Assembly (NCBI GenBank): GCA_948470475.1 | Contig: OX419347.1 | Coordinates: 13,366,675-13,430,674, forward strand | Direction: 5' to 3' | DNA length: 64,000 nucleotides | Origin: Galaxea fascicularis | Lineage: Eukaryota > Cnidaria > Anthozoa > Scleractinia > Euphylliidae | Shown: piece after piece, positions 35,464-47,400 of the stretch | Position numbering within the stretch: position 1 is the stretch's first letter | How the letters are laid out: each line of letters opens with the position of its first letter | Position numbers and translations under genes: made by a program | The notes under the pieces: model-generated | What the model saw: the letters and a program-made list of their open reading frames with translations, nothing else | What the model was told of the DNA's origin: nothing | Database searches by the model: none

Positions 35464-36169
35464 AAAAAACAGTGGTAACGGTACCAAGACCACATGGTGC
35501 TGAAAGGAGCGATCGAGCATTGATATGGCCTGAAAATCCCACTTGCAAAACAAAACAACATCCCAAACAACCATAAGCTATCTTCTAGCTGAAGAGCAAT
35601 TATTCGGACCAATTACAATGGAAGCAAACAGCGCAATGGACCAATGGATCAGAAATTGAGGCTATGTTCACACGGGACCAGTTCCAAATGGTTCCGATCT
35701 AAAAATTGTACCGGATAGGCGTTTTGTCCACACGGGACCCACTAACCGTACCGTAAATCCGTTCCCAATCAGGTCCGATTTCTGGACAACCCTCTATATG
35801 TTGAAATTAATCTTATTCCAACTGACTGGCATTATCGTGCATCCTATCGACACAAAGGTCATTCTAAACAACCAGCTTCAAATTATTATTTGATATTTTT
35901 TCTTCCCTGTGTATAGAACTAAACAGATAAACTGATTCCACGAACCGAATTGGTTTCACAGCCTACTTGCTCTGTTTCGTCGGCAGACATCGTCCACAAA
36001 GAAAGTTTCAAATGGGATTCCTTAGATGTAGAAAAGACCATGTTGCTCGGTCGACATACAAAACTGACATTAACATTTTCCCATATCACCTCCATAAAGT
36101 GGATTTCAAGCGTTCAATAACCGTTACATTAAACGCTGCGTCAATAAACATTACATTCAAACTAGTTTC

Positions 36170-36345
36170 ATGGGCATAGCCAGGATTTTTCAAAGTGGGG
36201 GTCACTGTGTCAAACACAGGGTACTCACCAGATTGTCACCTGAATATTGTAGGTTGTTTGCTAAAAAAAAAGGCTTACGAAGGGGGGGGAGGGAGGGGGT
36301 CACGGGCACCCCAGGACCCTCCCCTAACTACGCCCTTGAGTTTTA
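36170..36345. repeat. Fragment of dispersed 'AGCCAGGATTTTT' repeat
   Basis: Begins CATAGCCAGGATTTTTCAAA, runs through G-rich stretches and ends CCCTCCCCTAACTACGCCCT. The end motifs are roughly complementary (GGCATAGCCAGG against CTACGCCC), as in decayed inverted-repeat elements found in many animals. Confidence 0.45.
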
Positions 36346-36653
36346 CTTAAAACTGAAAATTGCTGTGAATCACCCAAAATAGCCATGTTTTGCATAAAAC
36401 GTGACGATCTCTTTATTAATCATTTTCTTGCTTATTGCTTCTGTAAATGTTAAAACGTCTTATTCTTTGAACAAAACTGCCCCGATTAATTTCATTTTCC
36501 CTGTTGCAACAGTAAATAAAGTATTTTACAATTTTAATAATAAAATAGCATTTTAATCATCTTTATTTCCCAATATCTGATTAGCAATTCTCCTTTCAAG
36601 CTGCCGACAAACATTTTCTTTTAAGTTACTTAAGAGAATTTGGTGTTATATAT

Positions 36654-37011
36654 TAGAGAGATTAAGCAGCACGTTTACAGCAAACGGCAGAAGGCTGCTT
36701 GCCGTTTGCCGTCGGTGATCATCGCGTATTGTGCTTGAGCTTCGCCTATACCCCAAATGGACGGGTGACATGCCATCCAGTGAAAGTCAGCATTCATCTT
36801 CAAAATGTTCAGACCGTCATCTCTTTGCAATAAATTGCTTTTAACTCACCTCCATTAATTAAATCTCGTACAAAATGGAATAAAACGACGTTATATAATG
36901 TCTGACAACAAAAAGTCATGAACATGAAACACACCCTCCATGTTGAAAATGTGAAATTGAACACGTGATCGTCTCTGCTGTTTGCCGTGAACGCGATGCT
37001 TAATCTCTCTA
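36654..37011. mobile_element. MITE with TAGAGAGATTAAGC termini
   Basis: TAGAGAGATTAAGCAGCACG at the left and its inverted counterpart CGCGATGCTTAATCTCTCTA at the right bound 358 bases; the match continues into CAAACGGCAG/CTGCTGTTTGCCG. No coding capacity. A second element begins two bases after its right end. Confidence 0.75.
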
Positions 37012-37013
37012 TA

Positions 37014-37189
37014 GACCCATTCGGCTAACTCAATGTTGTACCCAATTCAAATCTCCTGGGCTTAAGATTCTTATTATAATGTATTATAATGTAGCATTCA
37101 AATTTAAATGATATGGAAATACCTGGAACAAAACGTTTTATTCTCAAAGGGTTTGAATTGGGTACAATATTGAGTAAGCTGATTGGGTC
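37014..37189. mobile_element. MITE with GACCCAWTCRGCT termini
   Basis: The left end GACCCATTCGGCTAACTCAA and the inverted right end TTGAGTAAGCTGATTGGGTC match over about 40 bases, including GTACCCAATTCAAA. The element is 176 bp and directly adjoins the 36654-37011 element. Confidence 0.78.
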
Positions 37190-37199
37190 TTTAAGACCC

Positions 37200-37420
37200 T
37201 ATAAGTCCCTTTCACCGCCAAGGGCACTTAACAGATTTTAATCTGGCTAACACCAGACGATTTTACTCGTCAAAGGGAAACCCCCTGGCGGTGAAAGGGT
37301 TACGATAACACCCCCAAACCGATCAATATTTCTATTCTCATTGCCTGTTTAGTTTATAAAGCATTGAAATTGTCAGGAGAAGTTCAATGTTAATCACTCC
37401 TGGGCGTCAAAGGGTGAAAA
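37200..37420. repeat. Inverted CCCTTTCACCGCC repeat
   Basis: CCCTTTCACCGCCAAGGGC near 37208 is mirrored by CCCTGGCGGTGAAAGGG near 37283-37300, flanking GCCAGACGATTTTACTCGTC-like sequence. A related GGGCGTCAAAGGGTGAAAA follows near 37400. It appears to be a decayed element. Confidence 0.5.
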
Positions 37421-38595
37421 CTCCATAAAGTTACGTTCCCTTCGGAAAACAATGGCATCATAGTAACTGCTCAAAATGAGGAAATTTTAAATACTGGCTG
37501 TCGCACTGATCCAAGTAAGAACAGTGACACGAAAAGCACCAAAGGTGCATGGCAAGAATCTGGACTCCTTAATTCCAGTTTAGTTTTACTTTCTTTACTA
37601 AGAAAAATACCTCAGTTGGGTGCGTTATATTAGCCTTACTCCGAAAAATAGAAGTGACACACTAAAATGTTTATATTAGAATTTTCAGTGCAGATTCAAA
37701 GCTCCGCTAAAGTACAAAACCTATTATTTTACTAGGGGACCGAAGGGGAAAATATCAGCGTCAAATGTTAACAATTTATTGCTGTGTTTTCAGTCACTTT
37801 ACTTTGGTGTATATTTAAAAGGTATCAGATATCGCACACGTGGTTCGAAAATATTCATGCGAGTATCCCAGAAAAGAGCCGATGCAAGCCCCCTGAACAA
37901 GAATACTGTACACTTATTTTCCCGTCTTATTTTCTTAAGAAAAACTGGTCAAATTCAAGTTTTACAAATATATCTCATATCATTATTCAACACATTGTGA
38001 CAATGTCCAAATATGGTAATTGTACACTCGATCTTCGTCACGACAAAAATCCTGCGAGTGTAGGGGAGAAAATCGGGGGTGGGGGTTTTTTGTTTTGTTT
38101 TGTTTTTGTTTTTTCCTGTAATAAACTCAGTAAGTTGTGCTTTGTTGTCAGTGAATAGAATAATCATACAATTACCCTGCGCAATCTTGGGGAATATCGC
38201 CTGATTTTAGCCATCTCGCGTCGGCTAAGTACCAAGCGATATTCCACTCCATTTTCGCAGGATAATTTAAACCTAGCGATTGAAAACACGAGTACTGCAA
38301 TTCCCGCCCTACACGCTTTGAAGGTGAATGGCGTGTGAAGGTGAATGGATAACCGTTTTGTTTAAAAGACAGAAAATTGGGGAATTTAAAAACAACCACA
38401 AGTGTTTTGAAAGAACCTATGTCACTACTGTGACTGGTGTTTTCAATCGCTAACAAACAATAAGGAAGTCAGAATAGAAAGGAACACTTTAAGGTCTGGA
38501 ATAAGAGGGAGATTCAGGCAGTTAAAGGGGTCGCTTAAAAGTCTATTCCCTCATAATATACACGTATGTAACTCAAGAAGGATTCATTTTCCTCT

Positions 38596-41500
38596 CTAGG
38601 CCGCAACAAAGAACTGCGAGATAAAATTTAACACTCCGGCTGCAATAATAAGGGAGTGGAATATAGCACTTGGCCATCTCAGCTTTCCTCTTTGTTTTTG
38701 AATCATCATGTAAACGATGCAGGGAAGAGAGTAGTTGTATGCGAGTCCGCTCATTGATCCTACATACCTGATAAGGGAAACAATATTAAGAGGCTTTCTT
38801 CACTTCAAAATGATAAAGGTTAGTCAAAAAAAGATCAAAAGCACTACTGGAAAGTACTGCTCAGTAGTTTTCATTTGAATGGTCACACTTAAGGATTTCA
38901 TCCACAGACTCAAAACTTAGAACCACCTTGCACACCATAATAAACAGCACCACAGCAAAGTACTGCTCAGTACCTTTCATTTGAATGGTCACACTCTAGA
39001 CATTAGAATTTCGTCCACAGACTCAAAAGTTAGAACAACGTAACCTCATACAGCATAATAAAACAGCACCACAAGAATGTACTACTCAGTAGCATTTATT
39101 TGGATTCGTAACACTGAGTAAGAAGTTAAGATCTCCTTATAAGCACAAACTCGTCTACACCAATCAAAATGCGAGGTGTATACCGTTCATTGTAAATATT
39201 CACTGTACGTACCTGATAATGTTGCCAACATGTGGATAGAGCACAGCGCACAGAACACAGGCTGCTATAAGTACTAAATTCAGGATGAAAACATGAAGGA
39301 AGCTGTAAACAAAAAGAGACGCAGAAATAAATTGAACACAGTCAACCCAGCTTATGGATACGGGTGGGGAACTGTGCACAGCCACCCAATCTGTTTAATT
39401 TGCACTTCAGGCTGCCAGTGACACAATTTCTTTAGAAATATTTTTTTTACGTCTCCCGTGGGAGGAATTTCTTCCAAGTATGTCTCACATACAGAATAAA
39501 AATCTTTCAACTTTCTAATCCTTGCAACGCAATATGCATTGAAATTCGATGCATAAAACTCACCTTGGGTAGATTTTGTTGAAGAAATATAACATGAACT
39601 GCACGCGTATGATGTAGATGATCAGAGGAAAAACAGTGGTGAGTTGAAATAAAAGGAAGAGTCTTGCAACAAAGGTCATCACATCTGGAGCAGGGAGGTT
39701 ATCTAGAAGAACCTAAAGACATGGAACAATTATGTTAAACAAAACTGACACAGGAGCTGGGGCAACGCAGTGGCGAGAGCACTACTGTTTCTTCCAGTTC
39801 ATTTGCTATAAAATATTTTGGGACGGACGGACGGACGGACGGACCGACCGACCGACCGACCGACCGACTGATTGATTGCAATGGTTGGTTGGTTGATTGG
39901 ATTACGTTCGAACCTCTACACAACGGCCACCTTGAGGACACAGGAAAGTGGCCGTTATGGGGAAGTAGGGGTGAAAGAGGACACCTCTTTTTTTCGGGGG
40001 GAGGGGGGGAGGACCAGACCAACGACGCGCAGTAAGGATCAAGTTTTGTGACCTTTTACAAAAATAATGGGGTTTGTATTTACTGTCGGTGATTAACTGG
40101 CGGTTGTCGATAGGTTACCTTGCCAGTTGGGACGCGCTTTATTGCGTTTTAACAGCCGTTGCCGATGTGGAGAGGTACCCGTTGTAGAGGCTGAGTGGTT
40201 AAAATAAGAATGTTCTGACCGTTTGCCGCGAAAAGAAAAGGTCGTTGTGGAAGGTGGCCATTAGTGTCAAGGTTCGACCGTATTCAAGTACAAAAACCAT
40301 TCAAACTACCTGCTGAATACAAGATTTATCTCTTGGAAACGTAATGAAAAACAGGAAACCAACGATAATATACGTTAACGCCACCAAGATGTAAGCTATA
40401 CTGAGATCTCGCGCCTGAAACACAAAGAAAGACAAAAGTCATTAAATTTTCTGAATTGGACAATTTGAGTTGCAAATTCTGTGGGCTAACGCAAATGTCA
40501 TGAGGCGTTTCTAATTTAATGGCAACAATAGGCCATATTCGTATTCTCGGTATGGAACTGGATCTAGCATGAAGTGGAGGCTCTTGCGGGGGAATCTTTT
40601 CATATGTAAATGTATTCCCCCGCAAGAGCCTCCACTTCATGCTAGATCCAGTTCAATACCGAGAATACGAATATGGCCTATTCACCAGGAGTAGGAGCTT
40701 GTGAACAAAATCAAAGTCGTCGCGAAACTGTGAAATTACAAACATGTGTTTTGAAAAGTTGTCCTAGAGGAGAATTAAACGATAATTTGACAGATTTTAA
40801 CGACCCCTTTATTTAGCGTTTTACAAACAGAAGGCCTCCAAGGTGAGTGTATGTAGTTATAACAGTCCAAAACTGCTTTATGACATGCTGACTATAATGT
40901 CAATGAACCGCTTCATTTTAACGATTCGCTCTTGACCTTAATCGTTCCTCAACTCAAGTACCCTGAATACACTCCAGAATTAGCCCAAAATAAAACGATA
41001 TAACTGTTTGGCTTACTAAGCCAACCATGTGACTTAGGACGCAGTCGTCTGGGAATTTTGGCGCCGATTTTGTTTAAGGAACGGACAGAATAGTGTCCGA
41101 TTAATTCGGCAGCCGATAGCAGTACAAACAGACTGCAGCTATGCGTTGCCTTGGGAAAGTTTTGGCGGGAAAGTCGTGCGCAGCGTGCTAAACCCGCCAC
41201 ATGGTACCGAAATTTCACTGGTCCAGGTTATTTCGCGAACAAGTGTCAGGTTAACTCCATCAGAAGAATTCCGTTTTCAAAACATCCAACTGTTCTCTTA
41301 TTACGAAATCGGAACACGAACAACCAGTATCGTCCCAAATAAATGCGTTCTCGGTACATACGTTATTTTTTGGTTTCTCCTGATTCCTCATTATCGACAA
41401 AATACAGTTATGAATGAAGTAGGCCAGAGTAAGGATTCCAGTTAAGGCGGGGAAGCTGGCTTTGAACACTGGTGAAAACAAACAAGAAACAAGTATGAGT

Positions 41501-44452
41501 AGGGCGGTTCTCGACTGAGTGTCGAAAGTAAGCTAAAGACGTTTGCTTAGGTTTTGCATTGTTTCGCGCTGTAATTGGCCAACAAAACCAAAACCAATCG
41601 CGATCGCGACTTGAACGCGCACGTTTTCCCGCGCTTTACGCCGGTTACATGTAATTGCTTCATTCTGATTAGCTCATTGCACTGTCTCGGTCTGTTGCGA
41701 TTGGCTGAATTGCTTGTGACATTTGTCACACAATTGTCCCGCTGAGTCTCCTTTAGCTCAGTGGTAGTGCATACGAACTAAAAGGGCATCCGAATCTAGT
41801 GGTCTCAAGTTCTCCTCCTGTTATGACAACGATAATTTTTCGTTGGTACCCGTACGACAATATTATAGAAAAAAGATCATTTATAACCGTCTTCACGCAC
41901 TCAAAATACGCGTTAGATCGTTGATCTGATTGGTTGAGAGCAATACCAAATAGTCCTGCGTAGAAGCACCAATTAAATATCCACGGCAATGGCGCGTGAG
42001 TACGGCCAAAAGGGGCAATTCGAACAAGTTTGAGAGGTGAAATCGTTGATGTACTGTTTTTGTGATAAAAATTGAACGTCCTTCTAGTACAGAGCAATAC
42101 ACCTTGCTAGTGTGTTTGTGCGTCGCAACTGGCTTTCAAAACAGGGAGTTAAGGTTAAATGGAACATCGCCAAATTCAGTTTAAAACTTGTCTCACTTGG
42201 CACATCTCCACCGAAGTCCATGTGAATTCCCCACACACACGCTTTGGTTACAATAAAAGCGACAATATAGGCAACTGATAAGGTACCTGGGTAAACAATA
42301 AAACAGAGAAATTGTTCGTTACACATTACGGTGCTCAGCTGATTATCACGATAAAACAGACGTGTTAGGCAGATCTGTAATGTTATCTGACTTTCAACTG
42401 TAAAGTTTATCCATTTTACTTTTACACATGCAAGTTACCATTAATAATTTATTTGTAATTACGAAGTGATTAGAATTGTAATGTATAGCTCGTAATATCT
42501 AGCAAACTAAGGCCTAAAAATAGATATACATGTATGTAATATTTATAATAACGATGTAAGAAAGATAATAACAACGTCATGGGCAGTTATGATGGTATTA
42601 ACAATGGTGACAACCATAGCGACAATGGCAATAGCAATGATGGTCATAATAATGGTCCCGGCAATAGTCATGGTGATGGTGATCATGATGATGATAATGA
42701 TGGCAATGATGATGACAATACACTTTATTTCAAATTGGCTCCCATTCTAATATTATCTTGTTTTTATTCAAATTAGCCCTTGTTGCCTCCTTCAAGATAA
42801 AATATTTTTTTCGAGTTTTTCTTAAATTACGAACGAGACGGCAAGGGCCAAAATTTGAATAAAAACAACTGAAGAGTCAGTATGGCATGGTAAAATGATA
42901 ACTGATAATCGATAACTGATACATAGTAGGAAATGGAAAATGGCAAATGGAGTCGGAATGGTAATAATGGGAAATGATGCATGTACGTGCAAGGTAAAGG
43001 TAATGATACATGCAAATAATGGAGATGATTGACTTTGTGGAGATGGTGACGTTGGCAGCTGAAGAGCAACAGAAGTGATGGTGGTGGAAGTCATGGCAGT
43101 GGTCATGAGGATTGATACACAAGTGCTGTTTCAATACAAATAATTTACAGTCAACTCACCAAGAGAGTTAAACTTTGTGAAAAAGGTCGGTGATTTAACA
43201 CTGCATAGCGGAAAGAGGACACCAATTAAAAAGAAGGGTATGCTGTGCTGTTTATTCCAGACTTTGAAAAACGTGGACTTATCACCTGTTGCAGATGTAT
43301 CTGTGGCATTGGGGCACAGCACTGAAAACAAAGAGAATCGCGAGTAAACACGCTCCTAGTATCACTGCCTAATAACATGATCACCTGAACTAACACAGAC
43401 GTTTGAGCACACAGCCAGCGATTTGATCTCACCACTCATTTCAACAACTAGAAGGTTTTTGCTCTAATCTGGGATTGAAAACGCACGCGATTCTGCTCAG
43501 CCATCAGGTGCCCTTAAAATAACTAAATAACCAGGTAACCAAATAGCCTGCGTACAGACGGTGACTGTGAATTCAACGCTAGTTAGTACCGTCGGCGAAT
43601 CAGTGCATAGCATCATCATCCCCAGGCCACTGTATGGATCTGGCATATGTACTCAAATCTGATTGGTTCATTTCCCCCAGAGTTCGAACACACTACATGA
43701 TTGACGAATCTGGAATCAGACTCGCCAATCACGTTACGTGTTCGGATTCTGCGGGAAAAGCGCCAATCACATTTGAGTACATATGCCCGATCCACACAGT
43801 GGCCTGTAAAAGACGTCATGTTATGCACTGATTCGCAGACGGACTTAACTAGTGTTTAGTTCGTTTGCGGCGCAAGCTGGTAACCAAGCAGCAGTGCAAA
43901 AACAGTACCTATTACATGGCCCATATGGCCCCGCTCACACAATACTATAGAAAACGACAATGAAAACTGACGCGTGTAGGGCTGGACGGGTTAATGTAAA
44001 TCGGTCCGAAAAAAGACGTCCAGCCCCGCACTCGCGCTCGCCCGTCTGATGTACCTAATCGCGGCCTATTTAGGTCCAACATTTTCAACACCTCGTGGTC
44101 ATATGATAAAATGCTCATTGACTGAGTTAGGTCGGATGTTTGGCTCTCGGTCAGGACGTACGGACCTGGAGCTAAATATTTTCCCATATGGCCCTCCCAC
44201 TGAGTCAAAAAGTACGTATAATCATGGACATTGTCGCATAATTTCAATGGATTCAGTGCCCCCAGCTTTTGGCATGTAGCCTGTGACAGTTTATTCAAAC
44301 GCAGCACCACAGTTTCTTTAGAAACTACCCCCCCCCCCCCTCCCCCTTATTCAAAATACCGCCTACTGCACGTCTGTGGCTCCATTTCCCATTAAAGTTT
44401 GGTTAAGGTTACCGTTCACCCTCAGATTGGAAATTTTCTTCAAATTTGTTGT

Positions 44453-44483
<31 letters not shown>

Positions 44484-47400
44484 TTACAGCAATGATCGAA
44501 GTGTGATCTCTAATTTAAAAAATATATTGAAAAAGACTAAATATTGGGTGCGAAATGGCAAGTATTACGTTTTAGCCGGAAGTGAAGGTAAGGAAGTAAA
44601 TGTTTCCCGTATGATTGGCATACTTTGCGCTGTTTTCTCGAATCAACTTTTTCACTTGAAGAGACACTTAAAGAGCTAAAACTCAAAAGAAATTTGTCGT
44701 TTGCCCTCAAATTTGGACTGTAGCTAGTTTAACATAATATAAACAACAACAACGTGTCTACTAATTTTTTATTTCGACATATTTTTTTTTCTCTGAGAGT
44801 AATTTTTGTACGATCACTCCACATTTTTTGGATACTTCTTCGAAAATGTTCAGTAACGTTTCACTGTAATAGTCTATGGCAAAACACAGACACGTTTTTT
44901 AGCGGTTTGGATCCGGAAACTGAGGAACAAATGTAATAAATTAGCGAAAGACAAAATTCGCTTTGACTTGTACCTTTCAAAAGGTGATTCGGACGCTCGC
45001 ATTTCGAGGGCATGAAAAATTCGACAATCTATTTTATTTCAAAATTCTTGGTATAATTTGACAGCCAACTCTATAAGCTTTAATTAGATGTAGGTGTTTA
45101 GGATCTACAGTTTAAACCAGACGCACTACATTTCTTGGACGCGAGACACCCGTAAAGGAACAGTTATTAACCCCTATCAAGTGGCCAGCATCGGTGAAAT
45201 GGAAAGTGGCCGCTCAATGAGGGCTGGCCGCTTAACAGAGGTAAAAAACAATAGAGGAACTGTCATCGGGACTTTGACTGCTGCCCACCTAATAGGGGAT
45301 GGCCGTTTAATAGGGGCCGCTTGATAGAGGTTCGACTGTATGGGGTTTACAACCTTAAGTTTGGTTAAAAATAAATCAACCTTCAATGGACTGAAGATAG
45401 GTTACATTTCGCATGCTGCTTGATTATACAAAAGCTTGAACCCACATTTCAAAGCACAGTTCTATGGAGATAACAGTATCACACTTCCAGATACAAAGGG
45501 AACGAGAGCGTGCCCAAAACACTTTTTTATGGTACACAAGAACTCGACAAAACATCTGGAAATAGACCTGGTAACAACTAAAGTTCTGTTCAAGGAAATA
45601 ATTTTTAAACACAACTTCATAACGCCGGCACCCTGGGCTAATAAACAAGACAATGACTTACCTAGCATAGTTGAAGAGCTATTTGAATATGCATGATTAA
45701 CACTTTCTGAAAGACAAGCAAACAGCATTTAAGAGAAACTTACGATATTTATTTTCAGGGTTGTGGCTAAGAAATTACTCAGCCGGTTCAGGTAGCAGTT
45801 GAGCCGGTTAAAGCCAACATAGGGGTGGTTTACCGTGTGATCGCCGCCCAAAATCTAGCCGGCGATCACCTCTTCCTCAGCCGGCGAATTTCGCCGGCAG
45901 CTAGCGCTTAGCAACAACCCTGTTTATTTCACTTATTACTGTCACTAAAAGTCTATTATCACTATCACTATCACTGACAAGTGACATCATCATCTGTCAC
46001 TGTCAGTGTCAGTGCCACTGTCACACTGTCACTGGACATCACTGTCACTGTCACTGTCAATATGATTATGATAATAAAATTTACTGAGGATTATGATTAC
46101 GATCAACAGCACAGCAAGAGCGGATCAAGGAGAATTGAAGAAACAAGGAGAGACTTAACCTCCTGGCCCCGGTTGTTCAAAGGCTGGATAGCGCTATCTA
46201 CTGGATAAATATCTATCCAGTGAACAGTGCAATTAGCTTTCCCAATACTTATCCACTGGATAGTGATTTATCCGGTGGATAGCGCTATCCAACGTTTGAA
46301 CAACCGGACCAGGGCTCAGGTTTCTTTTGGTGTGTACCCCCCCCCCTCAGAATTTCCAATGCAGTTCCATACGTCTATTTAAAACCTTTTGCTCAGACCG
46401 TCCCCCCCTACTGGAATCTCCACTGACTTTCGATAGGGGAGGTAAGATTCTTTTCTCACAGTTGCTCCATTGAGCGTCAGATCGTTTGCACATCCATACA
46501 ATTCAACTATCCAAAAAAGGGATTGCTACAGACTTTTGACTGAAAGACCCTGTCACTCATGGATGAGAGACTTCATTGGACATGCACTAATAGGTTCTCC
46601 CCCCTCCCCTCTCCTACACCCACATCCCCCTCCCATACAGTACTGCCTCTGTGCCCCTTACGAACACGTGCAAATCGAATATTATAGGTAACAACTGGTA
46701 AGTAAAGAGACATGTGGTCTTTATTGTGTGGTGCGGTAATACTTGTTTGCACTTTTTGGTGCAAGCCTTTTTCGCCGAGCTCCTGCGGCCCAAAGGGCCG
46801 CCAAGCGGAGCCCCACACTTATAGAAACCCGCAACCCGTCAACTGCTTTTCTCATGCATGGTAATGATGGCTAGCGGTGTTGCTCTTGGGCGACGACGTC
46901 GCCCAATAATTATTAATATCCTAATAATAACAATAATCCAACATGGCGGTCATACTACAGCTGACCACCCTGACCACCTAGTTTACAGCGGACAAGCTCA
47001 GCGGACATCTTTGATATTGGACATCTTGGACATCCATGTTATAGTCAATTGACACAAGGTATCCGCTGAGCAGCATCACGTAACCATACTGCGGGCGCAG
47101 TTAAGAGCTCACCGAATTCAGCTTTTTTTAAAGTTGACCGCTGACCAGGTACTGGTTCCCATTGGATCGCAGGCTCAAGTCAGGCCAAATTCGCGCGCTC
47201 AGCTGCGGCTCGACGCGGCTTCCACTTCGTCAAGCAAACAGGGGAGTCGACACTTGACATGTTTAGGTGGAAAACGGTTTGGAAAATTTTTTTCCAGCAT
47301 TTTTCGAGGGTTTTAATACAGAAGGCAGAAATTCTTACTTGAGGAGAAAAGCCCATCAAGTGCATTTCTCAAAATATGACAGAAAGTTGTCACAAAGCTG

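Larger units (their letters stand above)
32122..38595. other. Intergenic region between beta-tubulin and SLC38A9
   Basis: The two genes converge here, so the stretch contains both 3' UTRs. No clear AATAAA close to either stop was identified; an AATAAA at about 33545 on the plus strand and one near 37773 on the minus strand are distant candidates. No further exon is supported. Several inverted-repeat elements are listed separately, and a GGTTCCG/ACACGGGACC-type repeat lies at about 35660-35790. Confidence 0.5.

Noticed and set aside
41749..41820. Functional tRNA gene
   Set aside because: The A-box is perfect, but the B-box and the arm pairing have decayed, so I list it only as a relict.
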